The notes: a model not told the origin generated them from the sequence alone. A DNA stretch of 64,000 nucleotides from Ramazzottius varieornatus (GCA_001949185.1 BDGG01000005.1:930001-994000); one strand, 5' to 3'; counted from the first letter of the stretch, positions 46,039 through 57,612 are shown. Translations and numbers: made by a program.

Positions 46039-47581
46039 TTACTCGTCTGGTCCGAATGTGATCTGACCAGCTCCCCCCTTCTTCATCCATCTCCTGTATG
46101 CCTTGTACTTCCCGTTCTGAGCCAGTTCAGCCTTAGTCTTCTCGTCTTTCTCCTTTTTCCACTTCTAAAAATGAGCGAACGAACACTTCAAAATCATTTC
46201 AGAAATTAAGATTGACGAAACAAAAGTGGAAAGAGAATTTGGAAGATCGGCGAAAGAACTCTATAAGATTGTTTCACCATGTGGCGCACGCTTCGGTGTT
46301 ACTGGCTGGCAGCGTTCACCACTTGGACAATCGATCTTGGCGAGTTCGTCAGTCGAGCTCCCGTAATACCTTGAAATTATCGTCCTTCCAAAGTTCCTTC
46401 TGGACCGTTTCGTCTCTTTCCTTCTCGGGCATCGCTTCCCATTGCGTTTGCGAGTATTTCAAATTCTTCCTTATCAAATATAACTTATCATCTTCCTCGT
46501 AGTCGAGCTTCTGGTACTTATATCTATATATCCATCGAACGTAAAACCCGATAAACTTATAAATACTGTAAGGCAGCAAAACGATCTGGACCCAAAGAAT
46601 ATCTTTATAGGTCGGCTTCCCATAACCACCTTTGATGTCCATCTTGCTTTCCAGAATGACTCTCACAGCAGCGTCTTCTTCCTCCTTGATCTCTTCCCTC
46701 GTCTTGCCACGTTGTTTCTTCTTGTCGAACGTCCATGTTCCTTCATCCATGGCGCTTTGGATGGCTCGACTTCTGTACTTTGGGTCTCTCGCCAGGTACT
46801 TGATGGCGTCGTTGTAGCGGGACCACAGGACGTAGTACTGAATGCCGGATATCACGGTGATGGAAGCGAGAACGATAACGCGGATGTCAACTTTGGGCGC
46901 CACTCGTCGACGGTAGTATCGGTAGTAGATCTGGTAATACTCGTCAGGATTGTCCAACATGTAGTTGTAGTCTGCTCGAGCGTCGTCATCGCGAAGAGTT
47001 TCGTAGGCTGTGGCGATGAGACGGAACCTGACTTCCGCGTCGTCTTTATCCTCCTACAGGAGCAATAAAATCAACCAAATCAAAATTGACGTTCCTGGGT
47101 CAGTTTGTACTCTGCAATGCTGCGTCGTTCCGTGTTTTCAGTAATTCGCTGAGAAAATCATCCGTCCACCGCTATCACCAGCCGTTTCGAGGATCAAGCC
47201 ATGTGGCTTATGACGTCACGACACCAAGTGGCACGAATATCGTACTTACGCGAGTTTTAAATCTGTCGGGATGGTTCTTCCTTGCCAGACTTCGGTAAGC
47301 TTTGCCAATTTCTTCCTTGGTAGATTCTCGATTGACTTCCAGAACTGCAGATATGAGACTGAAGGTTAAAGTTACACCACGAGCACACAAAATGCAAATC
47401 TAACTGAAAGTCAGTTAACCTCCCTTCTAAGGGGGAGTGACTGTCATTGAGTGATAATAATGCACTTACTATCGTAGCAGTTTTCCTTGCCGCAGTACAA
47501 GGTATCGATGAAACCGGAAACGGATGCAAAACAGTAGGCAAGAGCCAGACAAATGCACAGATGTCGGCAACTTCGTAGCAT
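46039..47581 (-). CDS. DNAJC25: DnaJ homologue subfamily C member 25
   Basis: J-domain co-chaperone anchored in an internal membrane (ER). Exon 1 starts at ATG 47581 with a signal-like MLRSCRHLCICLALAYCFAS and ends FIDTLYCGKENCYD; the next exon continues VLEVNRESTKEEIGKAYRSL and ARKNHPDRF, which holds the HPD motif. The third exon has RFRLIATAYETLRDDDARAD, YNYMLDNPDEYYQIYYRYYR, VAPKVDIRVIVLASITVISG (TM), MDIKGGYGKPTYKDILWVQI and a second TM near VQIVLLPYSIYKFIGFYVRW. The last exon (46164-46039) gives KWKKEKDEKTKAEL, YKAYRRWMKKGGAGQITF and ends GPDE, matching vertebrate [21 protein letters not shown]. The frame would stop early (KVLRELD) without this final splice. The last intron carries a hairpin repeat. 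Confidence 0.94.
46276..46327. repeat. Hairpin repeat family, copy 8 (DNAJC25 intron)
   Basis: ACCATGTGGCGCACG, loop CTTCGGTGTTACTGGCTGGC, right arm AGCGTTCACCACTTGG. Confidence 0.78.
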
Positions 47582-48580
47582 CGTGAGTTGGCTTTGTACA
47601 AGATTCCCATGCAACCCTATGGCAGCGCGCAGAAGTCCCTTCCGAGAATCGGTCCAGCCGTTCTGACAAGGGGGTTCTCGCCAACTTGCGGAGCACACTG
47701 AGCGACGATGTTCGAAGAGGAAGAATGTCACAAACAGAACTGGAAATCGGAACTTCTCGAGTCCGAAGTCCAAACTCCGAATGGAAGAAATCAACGCGGA
47801 TTCAATCAAGTGCTCAAACTCTACAGTTCGCTGTGACCTCATAGCTCGACGTCATCTGACATACGAGGGAAGTTCCAGGCTGCCTGAATTGCGCGACTAC
47901 GCTTAGATCTCCAGCAGAGGTTTTGCGAGAGCTTCGCCCAAAAGGCTGGCCTTCCAGCGGAGCTTTAAAATAAATCATGGACCGCTTGAGTCATCGTGGA
48001 AAGCTGTTCAGGCCTTCTAAAGCCCTTAAGTTGGGGAAACTATGGCAAGCCTGAGCCTATGGCGGAAAGATCGAAGCATGGGAACCAAGGTTCATTCACA
48101 TCTGACGTAAAAGCGTCTTTCAGTCAAATAATCAACTCCAGTACACGGTGGACTCCGTTCAGACCGGTTACCACGCCCATCGACCAATAGACAGAAAGGA
48201 CGGGCCAATAAACCACCTGCGATTGGGCGCTCAACCTATCGATGCCATTGGCTAGTATCGGTGGTCAAACAACGCAAAACCAATGGCCGGCCCCTAGTGC
48301 TCAACCTAGAAAGACCAATGGTCAACCACTAGTGATCAACCAACCTACCCACCCACCCTGGCGATTGTACCATTGTATGATCCTCTACCTTCCTATCTAG
48401 TTACCTAATTGCGTGGCTGCCGATCGCACAGCAGGCAGCACGAGTTACGTCGTACCATTGTCCGACCGACAGGGTCCTGAGAGTAATCAAATTTTTCGTT
48501 AATCAACTAGCTGTTTTCGCCAGTTGATTCGTAAGAATTGATTGATCAGACAAAGCCATGACTCAGCAAAAACTCTATAT
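47582..48580. other. Intergenic upstream of DNAJC25
   Basis: No gene supported. At 48180-48320 there are five CCAAT/ATTGG boxes within 140 bp (for example GACCAATAGAC, GCCATTGGCTAG, AACCAATGGCC, GACCAATGG). This may be promoter sequence or a degraded repeat. Confidence 0.4.
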
Positions 48581-49109
48581 CGCTGGGCGGAATATCATAA
48601 ATAAAATATCGTATCGCGGTATATCGATATGTCAGGAATATATTGATAAATCGCAAACCCGCACTTGAGAATCGGAACTTCGGAAGTCGATACTCCGGTT
48701 CGGTACAGCGCAGGCGGCGCAACCTCGCCCGAAATGTATCGCGCACATGCATCCGAGCTGACTTCGAAGAAAAGAAAAGTCAGCGTACCTAGGTGCGTAA
48801 CGACAGACCTTGATAGACTGAGCAACGAACACACTCGCTTACACGAAGACATCTGACTTCTGCTATGACTGGGACGTACTGAACGACAGCCCTTGGTTTC
48901 TCTTTTTTGATTTCGATAGTTTTAAACATGGTACTGGCATGATATATCGATATATCACTGCAATAAAGTTCGATATATCAGCAATAAAATACCAGAAACG
49001 TATCATATCGAAATATCGATACGTGGTTGATATCTAAAACGAAATATAGATACTGAAAGATATTCATCAGAAAATATCATATCGTATTTTATCGTATTTA
49101 TCCCAGCAC
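48581..49109. mobile_element. AT-rich TIR element built of ATATCG words (~530 bp)
   Basis: Left end GCTGGGCGGAATATCATAAA (with AATATCGTATCG following) and right end, read inverted, GTGCTGGGATAAATACGATA (with AATACGATATGATATTTT following). The interior is rich in ATATCGATAT-type palindromes. No coding sequence. Its right end abuts the big inverted duplication. Confidence 0.55.
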
Positions 49110-49111
49110 TC

Positions 49112-49465
49112 GCCATGGCACATGACCTACAGTGGGCAGGTTGCGGCCCTATGCGCTCAGTTCGACACGTCACGATCAGCTGATCGGTGAACCAATACAG
49201 TATGTAGCCATAGGCTCCCAGGATTGAATTTAATTTATGCAGAAGAGGTAAGCTGGATATACGTCATCAGTTTTTCGACCAATGGGAAGAAAGAAATGGA
49301 GAGAGTTCTTTGGCAAGAACTCTCGAGATTTGTCGCGCATTGCCATTCTCATTCTTTCGCAAGTCCTTGCGCTCCCATCCAAGATAGAACAGTTCGAGAA
49401 TACTTTTGTGTTCTACAAGGACGACGTCACTTCCAAAACATTTGGAAAGTTTGTAAGTCAGTTGC
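49112..49465 (+). repeat. Left arm of a large inverted duplication
   Basis: 354 bp nearly identical to the reverse complement of 49662-50014. It contains a complete short frame starting MGRKKWREFFGKNSRDLSRI and ending in a GTAAGTCAG donor-like sequence (KTFGKF|). It probably derives from an exon plus flanking intron of an unidentified gene. Confidence 0.85.
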
Positions 49466-49661
49466 GTCTACTCACTCATGGACATCGCTGAAGCGCTCCG
49501 TGTACAAGTTGCTAATAAAATACTTCTGTGTTTCGCTTGCAGTCTTAGGGACACGCGTTCCCTTCACCTGAAAAAGATTAAGAAATAACGATTGTCAATA
49601 ATGGGAATAATACACAAAATGACGCGAACCTTCTCAGCAATCCACTGGTTTTGCCATTGCT

Positions 49662-50014
49662 GCAACTGACTTACAAACTTTCCAAATGTTTTGGAAGTGA
49701 CGTCGTCCTTGTAGAACACAAAAGTATTCTCGAACTGTTCTATCTTGGATGGGAGCGCAAGGACTTGCGAAAGAATGAGAATGGCAATGCGCGACAAATC
49801 TCGAGAGTTCTTGCCAAAGAACTCTCTCCATTTCTTTCTTCCCATTGGTCGAAAAACTGATGACGTATATCCAGCTTACCTCTTCTGCACAAATTAAATT
49901 CAATCCTGGGAGCCTATGGCTACATACTGTATTGGTTCACCGATCAGCTGACCGTGACGTGTCGAACTGAGCGCGTGAGACCGCAACCTGCCCACTGTAG
50001 CTCATGTGCCATGG
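49662..50014 (-). repeat. Right arm of the large inverted duplication
   Basis: Reverse complement of 49112-49465 with only a few differences (for example GCGGTCTCACGCGC against GCGGCCCTATGCGC). The same peptide frame is present on the minus strand and here continues into QQWQNQWIAEK before a stop-rich stretch. The spacer between arms is about 196 bp. Confidence 0.85.
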
Positions 50015-50257
50015 TGTATAGGTCAGGAAACCTCTGATCTTGAGCGAGTTTTGATCGCATTTTCAGTCCTTCGCAGTCCTGATTTCTAAACAACTCGACA
50101 TGGCCCAGGCTAAGAAAACACAGAACTACCGTCTCACCAGAAAACCAAATCTGTCCACTGTGCAGTATACGTATGAAACGGTGAAAAAATACGAGCAAAT
50201 GTAACATAACGGAAGACACTAGCGAACGGTTGTCACGTAATCATTTTGCGAACGTTT

Positions 50258-51910
50258 TTATTGGGTCGCTCCATTGTTATCATGCATGCTCAAAATGTCG
50301 TCCGTTATTGACTCCGCTTCCCGTTTCAGCAAAGCGTTCAGATTTACCGGCTGCTGCTCTCGCCGGACAGGCACATGATCCGTTCTTCTGGTCGACAGTG
50401 GCACCAGCGGTAACACTGGGCTTCTCGGCCGTGAGTACGTCGGTCTGAACATCTCTACGGCGCTTTCCGTGTTGTCCGGCATAGGCCGTAAGAAGTTGCG
50501 AGCCATTCGTTTGCCTTGTCGCATTCTGATCGAGTACTCACTGAAGAAGTTGTTCTGCTCCGCGTAAAGGTCGAACACCGAAGAAGCATCGGGCTCACTA
50601 GGTGGCTTAACCGAAGGACCTTCCTCGTTGGCATGCGGTGCTGTGTTCGTTGCGTCATGGAAAGGTAGCTCATTCTCACTGTCGGTGTCGTTGTTCGAGA
50701 TATTTGGTCGACTATTCCGCGGGGAAGGACCAGGCTCTTCCTGATGGAAAGGGTTGAAGTCAGCGTCGGCTTTACGGAGAGCCGAAAGGTCTCGAAGACC
50801 AAGTTCGTCAGCCAAAGCAGCTTCCGCGATCTCTTCTTCATCTTCCCGCGACAACTGAGGGCTGATGAAAAGAGGAGGCAGTTCGGAAGGGACAGCTTTG
50901 AGTGAGGCAGGAGAGGCGCTGGGCGTGGACGGTATAATGGAGCTGATGGTTGATATGCAGTTGAACACTTTGTGTTTGAGGAAGGATGAGACGCTCTTGA
51001 CGACGCCTAGCATGTTGGTGGAGCTCTCAGCGGAAGTCTTGCTGTATCGCCGTACGTCAATGTGGCTTGTTTTAAGTAATGAGCGGCTTGGGCCGGACTT
51101 CCAGAGGTTGAATAGCCATTGCTCCACTTGGTCGGAATAGCCTTTCGACCGCAGTAGATCCACATAGTTGGGGAAGACTGTACTGAGCTCTTCGTGAGCT
51201 TCGTTCCTGTTTGCTGCAACAAGAAAACTGACCACACTTCTAACAACGCCCCGATCAACTCGCATACTTTCTCGTCGATTATTTATTACAAGTCGATTCA
51301 AAGAAAGCCAGAGCGCAATATTTCGTTGATATTCAAAGGAAGACTCCGCGAAGTAACAGAGAAATATGGAGACGTGAGTGACGAAACCGTTGAAACTTTT
51401 AATACAGGACATCCTAGGGACAGTACATTTACCGGAGCACTGAAGTCCATTCTCTCCACCGAACCTTCTCCGCAAACTGTGTGGTTGCTTCTCGCGACTT
51501 TCAGGCGGATCATTCGAGCCTACTATATTTGATAGTTTATTGACAGCGTCTGGTCCGGAAACGATCACGCCCTCCAGCGGACCAGCTAATAGAGATTCCA
51601 AAGTGGCGGAATGCTCTGGGACGTTCAAGGCGGTGTTCTTTCCGTGAGCTCGAATCAATGCGAAGCGAACTGCTTCCTTTCGGTCGAAAGATTTCTTCTC
51701 GGTAGCAACAATATGCAGATTAGAAGATTCAATACTTTCTATAATTTCCTCTCGATTCGACAGGCAACTATGTTTGATGAGCAAAAGAGAAAACTCGTAC
51801 ATGCCAAGGGAGTCAATATCGAGTTGGAAGATACGCTTGTATCTAGCAACAACTTTGGGATCAACGCCTAAAACATCGAGATTCGGAGTTATAGCATGGC
51901 TGATGTTCAT
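50258..51910 (-). CDS. NDPK-like domain protein lacking the catalytic His
   Basis: Exons 51910-51433 and 51213-50258 join in phase (477 residues). The N-terminal ~165 residues follow the nucleoside diphosphate kinase fold: FSLLLIKHSCLSNREEIIES, IESSNLHIVATEKKSFDR, AGPLEGVIVSGPDAVNKLSN, IVGSNDPPESREKQPHSLRR, RFGGENGLQCS-ANRNEAHEE and LSTVFPNY, aligning with NME5-type sequences. The active-site motif NxxHGSD is NGLQCSA, so the phosphorylated His is replaced by Gln. The C-terminal ~300 residues are low-complexity and acidic/Ser-rich with helical patches (EEEIAEAALADELGLRDLSA, NLNALLKREAESITDDIL). It is probably a pseudokinase-type binding module. The intron is 219 nt and would also read open if retained. 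Confidence 0.7.
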   Translation of the reverse strand: MNISHAITPNLDVLGVDPKVVARYKRIFQLDIDSLGMYEFSLLLIKHSCLSNREEIIESIESSNLHIVATEKKSFDRKEAVRFALIRAHGKNTALNVPEHSATLESLLAGPLEGVIVSGPDAVNKLSNIVGSNDPPESREKQPHSLRRRFGGENGLQCSGKCTVPRMSCIKSFNGFVTHVSIFLCYFAESSFEYQRNIALWLSLNRLVINNRRESMRVDRGVVRSVVSFLVAANRNEAHEELSTVFPNYVDLLRSKGYSDQVEQWLFNLWKSGPSRSLLKTSHIDVRRYSKTSAESSTNMLGVVKSVSSFLKHKVFNCISTISSIIPSTPSASPASLKAVPSELPPLFISPQLSREDEEEIAEAALADELGLRDLSALRKADADFNPFHQEEPGPSPRNSRPNISNNDTDSENELPFHDATNTAPHANEEGPSVKPPSEPDASSVFDLYAEQNNFFSEYSIRMRQGKRMARNFLRPMPDNTESAVEMFRPTYSRPRSPVLPLVPLSTRRTDHVPVRREQQPVNLNALLKREAESITDDILSMHDNNGATQ

Positions 51911-52208
51911 GACAAGACTTCCTCATCGCTAACTAAACACATACAACTTGAAAACCAAGATTTATTGATTTTTCAATTTTGTTTAGATTCTACCGTTATA
52001 TACTCAGCTACGCGATACGCCAATCGCCACGAGCTTTAGAACAGCGAGGCGAAGTCGTCTAGGAGACATGCAAATTCGTTTCTTTGCATCAACTTGACGT
52101 GAGACTTGATCACCACAGGTTCTTTTAATATGCGGAAAGAAACTTAGAGCAAACGAGCTATAAAACTTCGATAAGTTAGTACCTTGAAAATCACTTACAT
52201 GAAGGACC

Positions 52209-53102
<894 letters not shown>

Positions 53103-53673
53103 CTCTTCGTGCAACTGGAAATGTCCATAATTCCGAACTTTAGAATTCGGATTTCGGATTCGCAATTGTAATTACATTGCTCGTCAAATGCCTTGAACGC
53201 ACAATTATCACCTGCAGCACCACGTGTTTTATGTCAAAATTGAACCATGGGGTGCGAAAAGATCACAGAGTTTCTGACTGGTTTAAAAACGAGCGCCACC
53301 GCCCCCTGACCAATAGCAACGTCCCCATTCCAACCGGAGCATGACACCATGTGTAGTAATCATTTAATCCACCACTTCATCAGGGAAACACAGGACTGAA
53401 GGGCAAACAACCTCCCCAAGTTTACTAATACGACGTGAAGCTACTCTTCTCACACTCAGAACAAGTTACTGTTTCAATGGACTTGTGGTGCAATTCACAG
53501 ACAGGGATATCGAATGTACTGGAGAAACAGCCTTACACCGCATGAAATTTCGAGTTCACTGTACGATGTGTTGTTGCGATCCGAAACTTATGTACCATAA
53601 ATGCCTTTGTTATCGTTTTCTGATTACAAAATTACAAGTATTCGTCGAAGCCAGCGTGGCTGAATCGACTGCG
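53103..53673. other. Intergenic, nothing recognised
   Basis: Short frames only; no RNA gene or repeat identified. Confidence 0.4.
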
Positions 53674-53919
53674 TTACGGCAAGTAGAGCTGGCCTCTAGA
53701 AAAAAGTTTGTTTAATTTTCCCAATACTACGGTTGGGATGTGCGAAAAGCGGCAAGATAATGCCATGTTATGTGTTGATTTATTTGGTAGTTTTGCCGCT
53801 TCGGTGACGTAAAAATAACTTTTAGTAATGAACGGCATGCCAGATTGCTGCATAATCGATACCGTGCATAAGGCCTTGACAGCTACAGCAAGAACCATGA
53901 GAATGGAAAATCGCATCAT
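53674..53919 (-). CDS. Possible small secreted protein
   Basis: An 81-codon frame begins MMRFSILMVLAVAVKALC, a plausible signal peptide, and continues without clear domains to a stop. One Cys lies in the mature part. It sits just beyond the 3' end of the cadherin-repeat gene on the same strand. Length and composition alone do not prove it is real. Confidence 0.3.
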   Translation of the reverse strand: MMRFSILMVLAVAVKALCTVSIMQQSGMPFITKSYFYVTEAAKLPNKSTHNMALSCRFSHIPTVVLGKLNKLFSRGQLYLP

Positions 53920-54011
53920 TACTATACGCTCAAACCAAACTAACTTAAGCTGAACGGATGATTAATAACCCTGACATACAAACTGGGGAAAACCAAAGCG
54001 GTACATGATTA

Positions 54012-55687
54012 TTACTGATTATTGGAGGTGAAGATTTCGATCAATGAGACTGGTTGTCCAACCCACTGCAAGCAAATCATAAAAGTTGGTGAAAGAACGG
54101 TTAAATTGCCGTCAGATACGTTGACAGATCGCAGTGTATCTTACCGAGACAGGGGCCAGCGGCAAGTCGGGTTTTGCCGATAACGGAAGGTTTGCGAAAG
54201 CAACGTAGGGTTCCGTCTTGTTTACTCCGCCGAGTGCGAACACCGCCAAGAGTCCGTCCGTATTCCGATCGTCACTGTTCCCTAACTGGTCTTGCACCAG
54301 CTGAATTGCTAAGATCTTCCGCATGCGTGTCGGGTGTAAGCGCAGGAACCCGGAAGTCTCTTGGTACGCTGTGGTAAAGTTGGAATCCATCAAGGCAATT
54401 TCCGTCCCATTACCTAACACAAAAGTTTTTATATCATCCAGTGTCCGAGGTCCAACAAGTGCTCGCTTACTGTTGACCACGTAATGGTAGATTTGACCGT
54501 CGCCAATCGAGTGCTGGGACGTTGATGCGCGACCTCGAGAACCCAGAAGAACCCTTCTCGAGTGACCGTCCAGTTCCACTTCTTGACATCCAACCACAGC
54601 GCGCGATGAAAGTGAGGGATCGGTACTACACCGAATATGGACCATCTTGTTCGAGACCTAGCGGAGCATTCAACAAAATCCATCCATGCATTCGGAGTTC
54701 TGAATTGTCTACTGATGGTAGGGCTTACGTTGGCTAGGATGTTGAGGATGAACATATCGCTGGTGGCAGACAGCGCGCTGAAGGTAGACAGCACGGAAAC
54801 CCTCATGGCATCGATTACAGTCAGGTTGAAGTACTCCGCTATGGGTTCCGGCTCGACCTGCACTCTGACTACGGGCTGTGCCGTGTCATTCCAGTCCACG
54901 ATGTACTCGAGCACACATGGACCGGAGAACAGAAGGTACGTCTGGTACAGCTGGTAAGGCCCGGTGAGGAACGCGGAGGATTCCGGAGCTTTTTGCGAAA
55001 AGTGGGAAAGCTCGCAAAAGTTGTTGAAGGGACCGATGGGGGCGTTGACGGTGGAGAGAGGCAGATCCGGGCCGGGAGGCACCCAAATGTTCACCTGCCG
55101 AAGAAACCGTTCACTATCGCACTTTGCCATGAAGGTTATCTGTGAGACCGGCGAAAAGTCTCGGAATGATCGGTGTCTCAGGTGGCGCAAATTTCCGGTC
55201 AATAACACTGAAAGCTTGCGCCACTCGGACAAACTTGATAGGACCGTTTTTCCCAAGTGGCGCACGTTTCAGTGTTATTGGACGGAACTATGTGCCACTT
55301 GCGATAACGATCATTTGGAGATTGTTTGTCGACCTTCAAAATACTGGCTAGGGACCTCACCGTGACAGGAACGGATGCGTGAAGTCCAAAACTATCGGTT
55401 GCTACTGCCGAGAACGAGATTGTCTGCGAAGAGGAATATGTCTTCGTGGTAGTGACCTCTCCAGTGGAGGAGATGTTGAACTCTGTGGTGTCCAGTTCGA
55501 CTTCGAAAGGGTTCCCGTCAAAATCTTTTGCCTGTGCACGAAGAAGAAAGCTGAATATGGTCTGACAATAGAGTTAATTCGAGAATATTAGCGCTGGAGC
55601 TTACACGGATGTATCCAAGGCTGTGACCAATCGTTGGTCTTTCAGCCGTGAACTTGTAAGGCGCCTTCATGAAAATTGGCGGACGAT
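54012..55687 (-). CDS. Extracellular protein with a cadherin-like repeat, 5' end unresolved
   Basis: Exons supported: about 55687-55613 (RPPIFMKAPYKFTAERPTIG, HSLGYIR), 55532-55366 starting AKDFDGNPFEVELDTTEFNI and continuing SSTGEVTTTKTYSSS...AVATDSFGLHASVPVTV, then exons with TFMAKCDSERFLRQVNIWVP and QLYQTYLLFSGPCVLEYIVD. A further exon has IYHYVVNSKRALVGPRTLDD and LLAVFALGGVNKTEPYVAFA, and a last exon WVGQPVSLIEIFTSNNQ. PPIF...Y...V/T-E, DxDG and AxATD are cadherin landmarks, so an extracellular adhesion or matrix role is likely. Several N-x-S/T sites are present. No TM segment is seen at the C-terminus, so the product may be secreted or another exon was missed. Upstream exons (including the signal peptide) were not found. 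One intron carries two hairpin repeats side by side. Confidence 0.6.
55178..55229. repeat. Hairpin repeat family, copy 9 (cadherin-gene intron)
   Basis: Opposite orientation to its neighbour: TCAGGTGGCGCAA, loop CGGTCAATAACACTGAAAGC (reverse of GTGTTATTG), right arm TTGCGCCACTCGG. Confidence 0.8.
55252..55303. repeat. Hairpin repeat family, copy 10 (cadherin-gene intron)
   Basis: CCCAAGTGGCGCACG, loop TTTCAGTGTTATTGGACGGA, right arm TATGTGCCACTTG. It lies 22 bp after copy 9 in inverted orientation. Confidence 0.85.
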
Positions 55688-56136
55688 CTGAAAAGATAAT
55701 AGGAGATTACATTCGCGCACTCTGATTTTCGTCAGGAGGTGCTCTTTTCGAAAGCGAGGATCACCTTATGAAGTATGACAATATTTTCACTTCGGACATC
55801 GAAGTACCGGCTCACCGTTCTCCTAACTCGTCAGTACAATTAACCAGCATTGAAGACTGCACAAGGAAATATCAGCCCACAGGCCGTCATACCATATTTG
55901 TAAAACTGTGAAGTTTTACTTTGGTATTTACTCCTGTCCCGGACCTCGGACGTCCTCGCGGCGAATACCACCACTGACAATGCCAGCAGCGGTGCGTGCA
56001 CGTGGAAACGGATGGTTAGTGACTCTGCTCCTAAGTTGTGTCCAAAGTTCGCCCAGCTCTGAGCTTTGCTTCATCAACTCTGGTTCGGATTTATCTTAGC
56101 GTTCGAGCGTAGTTACTTTTGGCCAAAATCTTCACC

Positions 56137-56225
56137 ATGCGTTTCCGGGTTCTTCTGCTTGCCTTGTCGGTGGTGGTGACGTCAGAGGTCCACGTAGGAT
56201 GCACTTGGTCTGAGGCTGCGTTTCG
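56137..56225 (+). CDS. Possible signal-peptide exon
   Basis: ATG at 56137 gives MRFRVLLLALSVVVTSEVHV followed by GCTWSEAAF and a GTAAGT donor that lies inside the left end of the TIR element 56213-56490. If the element is spliced as an intron, the product is a 32-residue peptide ending PNR. Reality uncertain. Confidence 0.3.
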
Positions 56226-56490
56226 TAAGTCAAAAACCCTAGTTAACAACCAGCGTTTTCACACGTGACTGGTCACGTCACGGACGGGGTAGGTGCTGGG
56301 TTAACGGTTAACTAGCATAAAAAGGCTAGTTAACGATTAACCCGGTTTAATCAAGCACGCTTAAATCACAGTGAAATTTGATTGTCCAAGCTCGTCTTTT
56401 TCAAGCATCTTTCTAATGTTCGTTCTTGGCCGTTACGTCATGAGTCACGTGTCGGGTTGTTAACTACGGTTGACTTACGAAACGCAGCCT
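56213..56490. mobile_element. TIR element (278 bp) with splice-site-like ends
   Basis: Perfect 19-bp ends AGGCTGCGTTTCGTAAGTC and GACTTACGAAACGCAGCCT; similarity then continues to ~60 bp (GTTAACAACC, CACGTGACT). The centre is a second hairpin at 56296-56345 (GGTTAACTAGC...GCTAGTTAAC). There is no transposase. Each end reads CGTTTC|GTAAGT inward and, on the other side, GAAACGCAG|. Confidence 0.8.
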
Positions 56491-56588
56491 AATAGGTAGA
56501 GGAAAACGTCCCGGCCACTTCAAGCATGATGCTTGTGAATATTTTCGAATCGTTGTTACAGTCGATAGTTTTAATTTATCTGACTTAC

Positions 56589-56946
56589 TGCACGTTGAAC
56601 GGACTTCGACATAGCCGTGCCGACATCGACAGCGCCCATTACTCTCGGCCTTTGATCGTCCGAAGACAAACTCTTTCTTCTGGAAGCATATGGAACCGGG
56701 CACGTCACAAGGCTTTCCCACATCGGTGCAAAGGTCTCCGAGGGTGCTTCCTGGGGCGTTTGTCCATGAAGTATTCTCCGCGTCTATCGCGATTGGGTAT
56801 GCCACATTCTTCTCCGCACTCCCGCCTTTGGCGGACTTGGTGCCAGATGTCCCCGATGCGGTCCTGTGGCCATGCCCATTCAGACAGGGAAGTGGAACTA
56901 TGGAAAACGATACGGTTATTAGCCATAAAGTCAGGAACTCCATCAT
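56589..56946 (-). CDS. Secreted Cys-rich (EB/EGF-like) protein, first exon
   Basis: Starts MMEFLTLWLITVSFSIVPLP (signal peptide, second Met also possible). A polar His/Gly/Ser-rich linker follows, then a Cys-rich module: LGDLCTDVGKPCDVPGSICF ... GRCRCRHGYVEVRSTC, six to seven Cys with spacing typical of EB or EGF-like modules of secreted invertebrate proteins. The exon ends at a GTAAGT donor (TGCA|GTAAGT, 56589). The downstream exon was not identified; the frame also stays open through the donor to 56464. Function unknown; extracellular binding is the usual role of such modules. Confidence 0.55.
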
Positions 56947-57455
56947 GAAATTAGTATAGCTTAGGCGAGCGAGAAACCAAGAACCCGAACAAGTCGAAAT
57001 GATTTTTGAGGTAAGGCATCAACACTGGTACTGACCGGCAGGTCGTAATCGAGTGATGCGAGAAACCTTTCAATGATGGGAAATCTTGTTGACAAGTCCT
57101 GAAGGCCGCCACTCAATCTGTGTAGTACACGAGCACTCGTCGGAATCAAAAGGCCTTGTGGACTGGAAAGCCTGCTGAATAGCATAAACGGAATCTACCG
57201 TCACTGACAGCAGAGCCAGACCCCTGCAGTCAGATTATTTTACACAGGTATCACTGATGACGGAGTGTCAAACCACTCGAACCGCAGCCGCAACTTGGCA
57301 TTGAACGGATCTTCTGCACTCAAGATCATTTGTCCGCAAGGACACTGGCGAACTTTGCCGATATCGAATCGAAGGTCTTTTACTCCATAGACAATAAATG
57401 TGCGTGAGAACTTTTTAATTGCAGCAAGCGCGCGCCGTACAGTACTCTCGTCTCC

Positions 57456-57612
57456 CAATGGCAGACGATTTTTTCTGGGCGACAAGGTAAAAAGGGCGTC
57501 TAGGAGACGAGATTTTTTGGACTTCGCGAGACGGAAAAACCACAGCCCTTGCTGGGAGACGAGATTTTGGAATGACTTCCGTGGCCACATATTTTGGGAG
57601 ACGAGATTTAGG
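57456..57612. repeat. Short direct repeats GGGAGACGAGATTT
   Basis: Three close matches (57506 AGGAGACGAGATTTTT, 57555 TGGGAGACGAGATTTTGG, 57596 TGGGAGACGAGATTTAGG) plus an inverted GTCTCCCA at 57453, spaced about 40-50 bp. Non-coding by my reading. Confidence 0.55.
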
